A stretch of DNA of 64,000 nt from Lentisphaerota bacterium. GTDB taxonomy: Bacteria; Verrucomicrobiota; Lentisphaeria; Oligosphaerales; JABHEG01. The stretch covers positions 1 through 64,000 of the forward strand of contig JABHEG010000099.1 in assembly GCA_018676675.1 (NCBI GenBank), given 5' to 3'. Below, piece by piece: positions 9,357 through 17,535 of this stretch. Below the pieces are notes generated by a model. That model saw only the letters and a program-made list of their open reading frames with translations. It was not told the origin of the DNA and did no database searches. Position numbers and translations under genes: made by a program. Position 1 is the stretch's first letter, and each line of letters starts with the position of its first letter.

Positions 9357-10664
9357 TCAGGTCAGGGCGGAGATGGCCAGGTCGGCGGCGGAGAGGACTC
9401 CGATGATCCACATGACCGGGTTGATCCTGCGGGCCTTGCCGCTGGCTACAGCAATAACGATGTAGGAGAGAAACCCAAACTGAAGGCCCGTGCTGATGCT
9501 ATAGGCGAGAGGCATCATGACGATGGTCAGGAAGGCGGGGACGGCGACCTCGAAGTCGGTGAAGTCGATCTCGGTGATACTCTTGAACATGTAGACCCCG
9601 ACGATGATCAGGGCCGGCGCTGTCGCAAAGGCGGGCACGACGCCGATGATGGGGGTGAACACGAGCGCGCCCAGGAAGAGCAGCGCTGTCACGACTGAGG
9701 CCAGCCCGGTGCGGGCCCCCGCGGCAATGCCGGAACCCGACTCGATGTAGGTGGTCGTTGTGCTCGTCCCCAGGACGGCACCGACGGCCGTGGCGATGGC
9801 ATCGGCTCCGAGCATTTGTTTCACGCCGCGAATCGTGCCGTCTTCACGCACGATCCGGGCCTCGTACGAGCAGGCGACGATGGTGCCGATGGAGTCGAAA
9901 AGATCGATGAACATGAAGGAGAAAATCGTGCCGCACAGGCTCCACTTGAGGGCTCCCATGATATCCAGTTTCATGGCCAATGGAGCGATCGATGGCGGGG
10001 CACTGAGTATGGCATCCGGCATCTTCACTTCCCCGAAGAGTGCCCCAAGTAGTGTCGTTGCCAAGATTCCGATGAGGATCGAGCCGGGGATGCGGCGGAC
10101 CTCGAGCGCCGCAATGAGCAGCAATCCAGTCAGGCCCAGAAACACCGGTTTGGAGAACGTCCCGAGGCCGATCAGGGTGGCCGGGTTGTCGACCACCAGG
10201 CCGAGGTTCTGGAGTCCGATGAAAGTGATGAACACGCCGATTCCCGCAGCAACGGCCAGGCGCAGCGAGAGAGGGATGGCGTTGACGATGCGTTCGCGGA
10301 TGCCGCACAGCGTCAGGACCAGGAAGAACACTCCGGAGAGGAAGACGACGCCCAAGGCGGTTTCCCAGGACACCTTGTTGCCCAGGACGAGCGTGTAGGC
10401 AAAGAAGGCATTCAATCCCATTCCGGGAGCCATCGCAAACGGGACATTGACCCACAGACCGACGAGAAGCGTCCCGAAACAGGATGCCAGAGCGGTTACC
10501 GTGATGAGTGCGCCCTTGTCCATTCCCGTGGCACTGAGGATGCTCGGATTGACGAAGAGAATGTAGGCCATCGTGAGAAAGGTCGTGATTCCCCCCACGA
10601 CTTCGCGTTGGATCGTCGTCTTGTTCGCATCAAGCTTGAAGAAACGTGCGAGTGCTGACGGCAT
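9357..10664 (-). CDS. NCS2-family purine permease, AzgA-like
   Basis: Inner-membrane purine:cation symporter of 435 residues in the AzgA branch of the NCS2 (nucleobase-ascorbate) family, probably for adenine, guanine or hypoxanthine. It has about 12 to 14 hydrophobic helices. The family phrases GGITTFLTMAYILFVNPSI, APGMGLNAFFAY and GTSTTTTYIESGSGIAAGAR are intact. An earlier in-frame ATG at 10670 sits one base after AGGAGG and is unlikely to be used; the ATG at 10664 has a proper 7-base spacing and was chosen. It is the next gene after mtnA on the same strand, separated by 310 bases containing a large hairpin, so import of adenine-type bases fits the neighbouring salvage enzymes. Confidence 0.9.
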   Translation of the reverse strand: MPSALARFFKLDANKTTIQREVVGGITTFLTMAYILFVNPSILSATGMDKGALITVTALASCFGTLLVGLWVNVPFAMAPGMGLNAFFAYTLVLGNKVSWETALGVVFLSGVFFLVLTLCGIRERIVNAIPLSLRLAVAAGIGVFITFIGLQNLGLVVDNPATLIGLGTFSKPVFLGLTGLLLIAALEVRRIPGSILIGILATTLLGALFGEVKMPDAILSAPPSIAPLAMKLDIMGALKWSLCGTIFSFMFIDLFDSIGTIVACSYEARIVREDGTIRGVKQMLGADAIATAVGAVLGTSTTTTYIESGSGIAAGARTGLASVVTALLFLGALVFTPIIGVVPAFATAPALIIVGVYMFKSITEIDFTDFEVAVPAFLTIVMMPLAYSISTGLQFGFLSYIVIAVASGKARRINPVMWIIGVLSAADLAISALT

Positions 10665-10759
10665 ATGCATACCTCCTCTGTGTGGTCAGTAATCCAGCCT
10701 GGCCTTCGCCAGTTGTTCTATCGCTCATATCCGAGGTCGTGACTTCGGGGGCCAGGCAC

Positions 10760-10833
10760 GTCGCCGTCCGGAGGCCGCCTCCCACACTGAAGCGGGTGCC
10801 CTCCAAGGTGGGAGGCGGCCTCCGGACGGCGAC
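10760..10833. repeat. Perfect 26-bp inverted repeat (REP-like hairpin)
   Basis: Arms at 10760-10785 and 10808-10833 are perfect reverse complements of 26 bases, with a 22-base spacer. The core reads CCGTCCGGAGGCCGCC. The same 26 bases occur once more at 25923-25948 inside hsdM, so this is a dispersed element. It is the main structure in the otherwise gene-free 10665-10974 interval between mtnA and the permease. It could stabilise or end the mtnA transcript; there is no T-tract. Confidence 0.9.
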
Positions 10834-10974
10834 TGATTCGCGCTCAAACGGGGCGAAGTTGCACACGAGACGACACGCTGCAGCGTGAACAGCGTACAAG
10901 AACAGGATTCGTTGCGCGGCTCTGCCGGACATCCGCTCCCGTAAGTCGCGGCTCTGTCGGAGAAACTGCTCTCG

Positions 10975-12087
10975 TTAGCCGCGTTTTTCCGGATACATCG
11001 CCAGCACGGTGTCTTCGTTGACCGGGCGGATGACACCGCGCTCGGTGATCAGTGCTGTCACCAGGCGCGGCGGCGTTACGTCGAAGGCAAAGTTCGCGGC
11101 CGGGCTACCCGGTGGCGTCAGCAGCACGTCGGCGATGTTCCCAGTTGCGTCCTTGCCCCGGGCATACTTGACCTCTTCGTTGCCGCGCTGCTCAATCGGG
11201 ATCTCGTTGACGCCGTCGCGCATGGTCCAGTCGAAGGTTGAGGACGGCAGAGCAACGCAAAATGGCACACCATTGTCGGCTGCGGCGAGGGCCTTCAGGT
11301 AGGTCCCGATCTTGTTGGCTGCATAGCCCGTGTAGGTCACCCGGTCAGCGCCCGTGATCACCAAATCGACCTGTCCATGCTGCATCAGATGGCCACCTAC
11401 ATTGTCCGCGATGATGGTGTGCGGGACGCCGTGTTGCCCCAGCTCCCAGGCAGTCAGCCGGGCGCCTTGGTTCCGGGGGCGTGTCTCATCGACCCAGACA
11501 TGGACATCGATGCCGGCATCGAAGGCGGCGTAGATGGGGGCTGTGGCGGATCCGTAATCCACGAAGGCGAGCCAACCGGCGTTGCAGTGCGTCAGAATGT
11601 TAACGGTTTCGCCGCCCTTGCGTTCGCTGATCTCGCGGATGAACTCGAGCCCGTGCTGGCCCAGCCGCTTGCAGAACTCGGCGTCTTCGTCCGCGATCGT
11701 CGTTGCCGTATGGAAGGCGATGTCGCGCACTTCAGGGAGCGTCCCGGCTTCGAGGATGGCGTCGAGTTGGCGGTCCACGGCCCAGGCCAGGTTGACTGCA
11801 GTGGGGCGCGTGGCTTTGAGCTTGTCGCCCGCTTCCCGCAGGAAGGGCTCCGGTTCCTCGACGTCACACTGGCGTGTGGCGATGTACATGCCCCAACCTG
11901 CCGTGGCGCCGATCAGGCCGGCTCCCCGCACATGCATGTCCTTGATGGCCACAGCCACCTCATCCACAGTTCGGAGCTGCTCTACCACGAATTCATGGGG
12001 CAGGTGCCGCTGATCGATGATCTCGATCGCATCCGAATCTGTATCACTCGGCCAGATTGTCCGGTAGTGTTTGCCGTCTACGTTCAC
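10975..12087 (-). CDS. mtnA: S-methyl-5-thioribose-1-phosphate isomerase
   Basis: Predicted 370-residue isomerase of the eIF2B-alpha/MtnA family, converting 5-methylthioribose-1-phosphate to 5-methylthioribulose-1-phosphate. Catalytic residues are present: Cys168 in THCNAG and Asp248 in TGADRV, with the substrate loop VRGAG near residues 53-57. The start is GTG at 12087, with GGGGAG seven bases upstream. It begins 4 bases after the MTA phosphorylase-APRT gene, which makes its substrate, so the two are almost certainly cotranscribed. No mtnB, mtnC or mtnD genes follow in this window, so the fate of methylthioribulose-1-phosphate is open; a truncated MTA shunt is possible. Confidence 0.92.
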   Translation of the reverse strand: MNVDGKHYRTIWPSDTDSDAIEIIDQRHLPHEFVVEQLRTVDEVAVAIKDMHVRGAGLIGATAGWGMYIATRQCDVEEPEPFLREAGDKLKATRPTAVNLAWAVDRQLDAILEAGTLPEVRDIAFHTATTIADEDAEFCKRLGQHGLEFIREISERKGGETVNILTHCNAGWLAFVDYGSATAPIYAAFDAGIDVHVWVDETRPRNQGARLTAWELGQHGVPHTIIADNVGGHLMQHGQVDLVITGADRVTYTGYAANKIGTYLKALAAADNGVPFCVALPSSTFDWTMRDGVNEIPIEQRGNEEVKYARGKDATGNIADVLLTPPGSPAANFAFDVTPPRLVTALITERGVIRPVNEDTVLAMYPEKRG

Positions 12088-12091
12088 GCGT

Positions 12092-13402
12092 CTACTCCCC
12101 CTCGAACTCGATCAGGTTGAAGGCGGCGTACCCGGCATCGGTGAGCTTCTTCTTGCCTGCTAAGTCGGGCAGATCGACGACAAAGGCACACTCGTGCACT
12201 GTTCCGCCGAGCTTCTCGACCAGTTGGCAGGCGGCCAGCGCCGTTCCGCCGGTGGCGATAAGATCATCGATTACCAGCACGTTCAGTCCTGGGGTGATGG
12301 CGTCGCTGTGGACCTCGATGGCGTCCGTCGAGTATTCGGTCGTGTACTCCACCTTCTCGGTCTTGCCGGGAAGCTTGCCGGGTTTGCGGAGCATGATGAA
12401 GCCGATTCCCAATTCGTGCGCCAGCGTGCTGCCGACCACGAAGCCGCGGCTCTCCATGCCGGCCACAGCATCGAGACCGGAGTCCTTGTAGCGTTCGACC
12501 AGCGCCTTGGTCACCAGGCGCAGCCCATTGGGATTTTTGATGAGCGTGGTGATGTCCCGGAACATGACGCCTTCAATGGGGAAGTGCGGGATGGTCCGAA
12601 TCATGCCTTTGATCTCGTCTTGCAGAGCGGCGTCACCGGCGCCCGGTTCAGCGGCGGCAGCGATTTTCGGGATGGTGGTCAGCAGCAGGTTCTTGACATT
12701 CTCCGCGTTCCGGCCGAAGATCTCGAGGATCTGCTCCCAAGTCACCGGTTCCTCATCCTCTTTCCAGCAGTCGTAGTCTGTGCTCATTGCGACGGCTGCG
12801 TAGGGGATACCGGCCTCGTTGGCGAGGATGGCTTCCGGAGCAATGGACATGTTGATGATGTCGGCGCCCCAGCTGCGGAACATGTGCGACTCCGCCCGGG
12901 TGGAGAAACGTGGTCCCTCAATCGTGACCACCGTGCCTTTGTTGTGGGCTTTGACTCCCAACTCCGCGGCAGAGCTGAGAAGCATGCCCCGCAACGACTC
13001 GTCGAATGGGTCTGCCATGGGAGTGTGGACGGGACCCGAAGCGAACTCCTCGTGGAACGTGATCGTCCGATGGCGGGTGAAGTCAATGAACTGATCAATG
13101 ATCACCAGATCACCGCGCTCGATTTCCTCGCGCAATGAGCCAACCGCCGTCGTCGCCAGAATGTGTGTACAGCCGGCAGCCCGCAGTGCATCGATATTGG
13201 CTCGGTAGGGGACTTCGGTCGGGGGCAGGGCATGCGTCTTGCCGTGGCGCGCCAGGATGGCGACATCCACGCCCGCAATTTTGCCCACGGTCAGTGGAGA
13301 ACTGGGACTGCCATACGGTGTCTCGATATCCAGTTCGGTGGGGTTCTCGATGATCTGGGGATCGTCCAGACCGGATCCGCCGATGATGCCGATTTTGATC
13401 AT
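12092..13402 (-). CDS. mtnP-apt: Fused MTA phosphorylase-adenine phosphoribosyltransferase
   Basis: Single 436-residue chain with two consecutive salvage enzymes. Residues 1 to about 250 are 5'-methylthioadenosine phosphorylase: IGIIGGSG start, TTAVGSL near 84, IEGPRFSTRAES near 161, and INMSIAPEAILANEAG followed by STDYDCWKE, which fits MTAP rather than purine nucleoside phosphorylase. After a short Ala/Gly-rich linker, residues about 260-436 are adenine phosphoribosyltransferase, with the PRPP loop VLVIDDLIATGGT at 376-388 and the N-terminal IPHFPIEGVMFRDIT. The first domain releases adenine and MTR-1-P; the second turns adenine plus PRPP into AMP, while mtnA takes the MTR-1-P. The ATG at 13402 follows AAGGA. 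No frameshift or internal stop suggests two separate genes. Confidence 0.93.
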   Translation of the reverse strand: MIKIGIIGGSGLDDPQIIENPTELDIETPYGSPSSPLTVGKIAGVDVAILARHGKTHALPPTEVPYRANIDALRAAGCTHILATTAVGSLREEIERGDLVIIDQFIDFTRHRTITFHEEFASGPVHTPMADPFDESLRGMLLSSAAELGVKAHNKGTVVTIEGPRFSTRAESHMFRSWGADIINMSIAPEAILANEAGIPYAAVAMSTDYDCWKEDEEPVTWEQILEIFGRNAENVKNLLLTTIPKIAAAAEPGAGDAALQDEIKGMIRTIPHFPIEGVMFRDITTLIKNPNGLRLVTKALVERYKDSGLDAVAGMESRGFVVGSTLAHELGIGFIMLRKPGKLPGKTEKVEYTTEYSTDAIEVHSDAITPGLNVLVIDDLIATGGTALAACQLVEKLGGTVHECAFVVDLPDLAGKKKLTDAGYAAFNLIEFEGE

Positions 13403-13594
13403 GACAAACTGTCCTTACGCTTGGACGAGATTATTCCTGGCCAACGCACGTGCGCGCGGACACAGGGCCTTTGAGCGACCCATCGCGCGACAGCCCCTCA
13501 GTGGCCTTCTTGTGACAAGAATGAACGTAGCGACTCGGAGCTCGAGGTCAAGGTTGTAGGCGGACTCAATGCGGCGGAAACAACGGGGTGTTGA

Positions 13595-14380
13595 TCAGGG
13601 GGCCGGCTCGACAGTAAGCTCGACATTGTCCCAAAAGGTCTCAGAGCCTGTCGCTTCCTGCTGGTAGTCGTAGTTCTCAATGACGAGGTGTATCCAAGCG
13701 TTCTCCGGCCAGCCCGGAGTCGGGATGTCATGGGCAATGCGCGTGCGAACGGGGGCCTGTCCCGACAGGTGACGGGTGATGAAGGCATCGTAGACTCCCT
13801 CGATGCGTCCGTTCTCGTTCCCTGCGTTCCATCGCACCGCAATCTCCAAGGTCCACCAGACGCCGTAACCCGCCTTCATTCCTGTGTCGACCCAACGACC
13901 GCGCCATTCATTGCCGCCGGTGCAGGACCAGACCTGGAACGTCCCGTTCGCCTGGGCCCAGATGCAGGGCTTGAAGCCAGGCCAGCCCATGGGGCTCAGC
14001 ATCAGACGTCCTGCCTGATTGGGATCAGCGCGGTACAAATCCGCTCGCAGGATCATTGAGCAACCTGGTGTCAGCCTCGCCGTGCGCGGGTCGGTCTCGC
14101 CGCGCAGCACTTGCTTCTCGCCTTGGACTCGGGTCAGCTTCAGGGCGTTGCCGGAGCGTGTCACTTTCGACTGGACGAGCTGTCTTTCGAACGCGCCCTC
14201 TTCGACCGTCCAGGAATCGCCGATCTCCGGGATGGCCCCACCAAGCGATGAACCGTCGGCGTGCCGGTCAAAGCTGTCCCGGAAGGCCGTGCCGGCAAGG
14301 AGGCACGCGGGGGCCAGGCACAGCGAGAGCGTGAGTCCTGCGACGATGTGTGGCTTGCCGGGGCGTCGTCGGTGCTTCAT
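13595..14380 (-). CDS. Secreted protein, jelly-roll/LamG-like
   Basis: Predicted 261-residue exported protein of unknown function. The N-terminus MKHRRRPGKPHIVAG followed by a hydrophobic run to CLLAG is a signal peptide. The rest alternates strand-like segments with aromatic residues (WTVEEGAFERQL, GTFQVWSCTGGNEWRG, WIHLVIENYDYQQEATGSE), the pattern of a concanavalin A-like or LamG-type carbohydrate-binding sandwich. The ATG at 14380 overlaps the stop of the upstream gene in an ATGA junction, so the two secreted proteins are translationally coupled and probably work together. No catalytic motif is recognised. Confidence 0.6.
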   Translation of the reverse strand: MKHRRRPGKPHIVAGLTLSLCLAPACLLAGTAFRDSFDRHADGSSLGGAIPEIGDSWTVEEGAFERQLVQSKVTRSGNALKLTRVQGEKQVLRGETDPRTARLTPGCSMILRADLYRADPNQAGRLMLSPMGWPGFKPCIWAQANGTFQVWSCTGGNEWRGRWVDTGMKAGYGVWWTLEIAVRWNAGNENGRIEGVYDAFITRHLSGQAPVRTRIAHDIPTPGWPENAWIHLVIENYDYQQEATGSETFWDNVELTVEPAP

Positions 14381-16014
14381 GGGAGCTCCAGGAAAGGCCC
14401 TTCTGTCTGTTCCTCAAACGGGCGGTCGCCCTCAAGTTCTACACTGATGACGTGCACGTTCTGAACCTGATCAGGCGGAATGGCGATCTCCACGATCGTG
14501 CCCGGCCCCCGGATGATCTGGTACCCGTCAGTGGGCGACGGTGTGAGTAATCTGCCGTCCAGGCGCACGTCCCGGACCTCGGGATGTCGGTATGGGAACA
14601 GGCAACGGAGGTTGAGGCCGTTCTCCACAGGAGTGGCCGCTGTCGTGCGCGGCGAACCGTGCGGTCGAAATGTGTACCGCGAACCGCGCCAGTGACGCGC
14701 GAGCACGCCCCGCACAGGGTCGAGCGTGCCGGGCTCGAAACGGCCCGAGGTCTCCAGGTTCTCCAGTATATCAAACACGGCGACAGCGCTCGTGCCTGGA
14801 TGGCTGCGTGGTCCGGCGGCGAACCACGTGTTCGCTTCGCCCGGTTCTGTCATCACGACTGCGACCAGTGCGTCCGGGTGCGGATCGATCGCATAGTTGA
14901 CGACGATCTGCGCCTTCTTCTGCCAGAGCTCACACCGGCTGGCACGCTGCTCAGCGGCGTTCTTTCCCCAGGCTGCCACCATCACCGGTCCCGCCCCCCC
15001 CACGACGCGGGTGGGATAGCCTGTCGATCGCTCTCCTGCCCACGTAGCGTTGCCAATCCGGAAGAGCTCCTGCATCATGAGCAGGAGACTTTCACGGAAG
15101 GAGGCGATGACGGGGAGTCCGAGCGTGTGGTGTTGGCGGTAGGCGTAGTCGGTCGGCAACACTTTCCTGGAACCGAGGTAATAGTGGGCGTTTGCCCCGG
15201 GAAGCGGGATGGGGGATGGAACAAGCCCGTGCCCGAAGTGCGGATGCATGCTGTGGACTTGATAGCCTCCTCGGGCCGCAGCGCTACGGAGGCGGGAAGG
15301 GATCTCTGGCACATAACAACTGCTCAACGCGCTGCGCGCGCGCAACCCGATCGCTTCCATGACCATGGCTTCGCGATGCACGACGCGACTCGACAGGTCC
15401 ACAAACACCTCAGGCTTCCACGTGTCGAGGAGCTTCTGAATGGAAGCCGACTCGATGTTGGTCGCTGGATCCCGCACGCCATCCCAGTTCCAGTGATCGT
15501 AGAGTGTCTCGGAGACCATTCCGCCGATGATCTGGTAGTAGGGCCTGGCTGAAGGCACAAAGATCACATGCTGGCGTCGCCGTGTTTCGATGGCCAATGG
15601 ATCGCTCCCCAACAGCCAGCGTGCCGAGTGCAATACGAGGCTGGGCGCAACCGAGAACACAACCCGCATCCCGACGATGACGACCACTTGCTTTTCTGAC
15701 TCGGGGACCGTCGAGTCGGTCACGTGCAAGGCGAGAATGTCGCAGGTCGGCGTGTCGGGCTTGAATGGGGGACGGCTCTTCCAGGATTGCCCGATCACCT
15801 CAATCCGGGCCTGATCCGGCTTCCGCTCAACCCACCCCTCCAGTAGCGCGCGCATTTTCGCCGGCGTCGCAAACAGCTTGGGCTCGTGGGTTGAGTCGTG
15901 GTACGAACCCGCCGACGCGATCGAGGAGAAAGCCGCGACCAGGAAGACGACGCCCATGCGACGGCACAACGTCTGGAAACGAGGAGAGCACAACACTGTC
16001 AGAAGGGCTTCCAC
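14377..16014 (-). CDS. Secreted M14-carboxypeptidase-like protein, zinc ligands lost
   Basis: Predicted 545-residue exported protein. The best start is GTG at 16014: AAAGGAG lies six bases upstream and the sequence runs straight into a signal peptide (MGVVFLVAAFSSIASAGS). An in-frame ATG at 16143 has no such site. The middle part resembles zinc carboxypeptidases of the M14 family in segment order (IGQSWKSRPP, then a VVVIVGMR strand, then DPATNIESASIQKLLDTW, then PEVFVDLSS). The usual His-x-x-Glu after the first strand reads RVVF, and the Asp-Leu-His-Gly strand reads DLSS, so the metal site appears to be missing. It may be a non-catalytic binding protein. The M14 assignment is tentative. It is coupled to the 13595-14380 gene. 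Confidence 0.5.
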   Translation of the reverse strand: MEALLTVLCSPRFQTLCRRMGVVFLVAAFSSIASAGSYHDSTHEPKLFATPAKMRALLEGWVERKPDQARIEVIGQSWKSRPPFKPDTPTCDILALHVTDSTVPESEKQVVVIVGMRVVFSVAPSLVLHSARWLLGSDPLAIETRRRQHVIFVPSARPYYQIIGGMVSETLYDHWNWDGVRDPATNIESASIQKLLDTWKPEVFVDLSSRVVHREAMVMEAIGLRARSALSSCYVPEIPSRLRSAAARGGYQVHSMHPHFGHGLVPSPIPLPGANAHYYLGSRKVLPTDYAYRQHHTLGLPVIASFRESLLLMMQELFRIGNATWAGERSTGYPTRVVGGAGPVMVAAWGKNAAEQRASRCELWQKKAQIVVNYAIDPHPDALVAVVMTEPGEANTWFAAGPRSHPGTSAVAVFDILENLETSGRFEPGTLDPVRGVLARHWRGSRYTFRPHGSPRTTAATPVENGLNLRCLFPYRHPEVRDVRLDGRLLTPSPTDGYQIIRGPGTIVEIAIPPDQVQNVHVISVELEGDRPFEEQTEGPFLELP

Positions 16015-16175
16015 AGACAACTCCTTTCCCACTTGTCGAAGGAAGATACCCCCACGGCAGCTCTGCCTCAACACAGAAGGTCGTGGTAAAGGAGATTGCC
16101 TATCACAGAAGCGTCCAGCCACGTTCAGGGGAGCGCCTGACATCGCCGTAGTCCGGCGTCAGCGTGCATGCTCTG

Positions 16176-16343
16176 CTATGGTGTCCTGCCGCCTCCCTGC
16201 TGCCGTCGTCCTTCCTCCTCGCCGCAGGCTCTCACAGCGTCGAAGAAGCTGTCCGCGTAATGGGTGGCCTTCTGCCTGACGTAGGCTGGCAGAAGAACGA
16301 AGGCAAATGGGTACGCGAGGAGGGCCACGAGCGTGGACGTCAT
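16176..16343 (-). CDS. Small membrane ORF, possible CBASS effector part
   Basis: A 55-residue reading frame starting at ATG 16343 with one strong hydrophobic helix (TSTLVALLAYPFAFVLLPAY) followed by a polar helix with DSFFDAV. It begins 43 bases after the NUDIX gene and would be the last gene of the CBASS cassette. CBASS needs an effector, and TM-plus-NUDIX architectures are known, so a split membrane effector is possible. Upstream codons in the same frame (LWAEAHVSW) also look protein-like, so the true start may be earlier or at a non-ATG codon. There is no good ribosome-binding site. Treat it as a candidate. Confidence 0.35.
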   Translation of the reverse strand: MTSTLVALLAYPFAFVLLPAYVRQKATHYADSFFDAVRACGEEEGRRQQGGGRTP

Positions 16344-16386
16344 GCACCACGAGACATGGGCCTCGGCCCACAGGTGAGTTCCCCAG

Positions 16387-17103
16387 CTACACGATCCACT
16401 GCGCTGTCTCAGCGATGATGGCTTCCTCCCGCTTCTTGGGGACGACGCCAAGTGTCTGGATCTCCTCGGCAGTGGCCCACAAGAGTTCACCACCACCTCG
16501 ATTCCTCAACTTCCTCAGCTCACGACGCTGTGCTCCTGTCGGGATCAGTTCGAAGATCTCGGCGATGCGACACTCGAAACGTGCGCCGTTGTTGGCGTGT
16601 CGGGCCGGCTGAATACCGGTGTTGTGCTGGCGGACGTGCTGAACCTGGATATGGGGGAAGGCCGCGGCACTCAGGTGGCCAGGGGCGACCAACTCCTCAT
16701 GGAACTCGCGCCACGGGGACGCCTCTCGTCCCTTCCCGGTCGCGTACCAGTTGAGAAACGGGATGACGCTCGTCGCGGGAACCTGGACGCGAAGATCGTC
16801 CCTGTTCAGCTCGTCGGGAGCGAACATGTTGTCTTCGCGAAGCCCCATGTCACGCAGTCTGCCAGCGGAATCACGTAGACGCTTCAGCACGCCCCCAACA
16901 GGCTGGAACTTGCTGAACTTCCGGTTTCTGACGAGCAGAAACGCGTCATCGATCTGTATCCGAACCATCGCCGAAATCGAGTACCGCACCAGGTCGCGGC
17001 GGTGCCAGAAGCTCCACAGGCCCTCACGCATGCGGCGCCACACACCGGGGAAAGACCTGCCGTCGACCGTTACCGGGAACAGATTCACCTTGATGTCGAA
17101 CAT
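16387..17103 (-). CDS. CBASS-associated NUDIX-like protein (SaNUDIX type)
   Basis: Predicted 238-residue protein resembling the SMODS-associated NUDIX family that travels with CD-NTases. FLLVRNRKFSKFQPVGGVLK (residues 55-74) holds the glycine pair of the Nudix fold, and WREFHEELVAPG (131-142) supplies the REXXEE metal-binding core. About 60 residues separate these parts, more than in a standard Nudix box, as expected for this subgroup. It starts 12 bases after the E2-like gene. It may act as effector or sense or hydrolyse a nucleotide; in related systems NUDIX proteins carry membrane segments, which here are absent from this chain and may come from the next ORF. Confidence 0.7.
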   Translation of the reverse strand: MFDIKVNLFPVTVDGRSFPGVWRRMREGLWSFWHRRDLVRYSISAMVRIQIDDAFLLVRNRKFSKFQPVGGVLKRLRDSAGRLRDMGLREDNMFAPDELNRDDLRVQVPATSVIPFLNWYATGKGREASPWREFHEELVAPGHLSAAAFPHIQVQHVRQHNTGIQPARHANNGARFECRIAEIFELIPTGAQRRELRKLRNRGGGELLWATAEEIQTLGVVPKKREEAIIAETAQWIV

Positions 17104-17115
17104 CGCCTATGCCTT

Positions 17116-17535
17116 TCAGTGTTTCACTTCCGCGCCAGACCACACCCCCGTTGCCAGCCACGTCTCGTAGTAGAACAGCCAGAGCTGAGTCCAGGGGAGC
17201 AGCGTCTTTGACAGCCACATCCAGGGCTTCCACTCACCGTGTCCAAGACGGCTGTCGAATGTGCAAAGAGAACCGTCCTCATATCTGTGTGGTGGCGGCC
17301 GGCCTGCGCGGGACCGCAGCGCCGGTGCCAACACGTAGACGCATGGCCATCGCCCAAGCACATACCGCAGTTCGGCGTAATAGGTTGGGGAAAGCGGACA
17401 AGGCCGCACGTTCCCTTGCCAGACGAGGGACTCGGTGGTCTGCCTGCAGATGGCGGACCCGGGATAGTCACGGAGAAGACGATCCGCCTGCTTCGGGATT
17501 GGTATTGGCTTGCCTTCTGTCTGGGGTGACATCAT
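17116..17535 (-). CDS. CBASS E2-like conjugating protein (Cap2 short form)
   Basis: Predicted 139-residue protein with the pattern of bacterial E2-only CBASS proteins. Segments in order are TESLVWQGNVRPCPLSPTYY, VYVLAPALR, HRYEDGSLCTF with the likely catalytic Cys91, TLLPWTQLWLFYYETWLATG and a terminal WSG. Proteins of the Cap2 family join the C-terminus of the CD-NTase to a target and thereby prime it. The start codon overlaps the CD-NTase stop in an ATGA junction, so the two are translationally coupled. No E1-adenylation or JAB deconjugase gene is next to it, which matches the short type II CBASS layout. Confidence 0.8.
   Translation of the reverse strand: MMSPQTEGKPIPIPKQADRLLRDYPGSAICRQTTESLVWQGNVRPCPLSPTYYAELRYVLGRWPCVYVLAPALRSRAGRPPPHRYEDGSLCTFDSRLGHGEWKPWMWLSKTLLPWTQLWLFYYETWLATGVWSGAEVKH

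Noticed and set aside
13403..13594. SAM or purine riboswitch before mtnP-apt
   Set aside because: I looked for conserved aptamer stems because of the pathway, but saw none.
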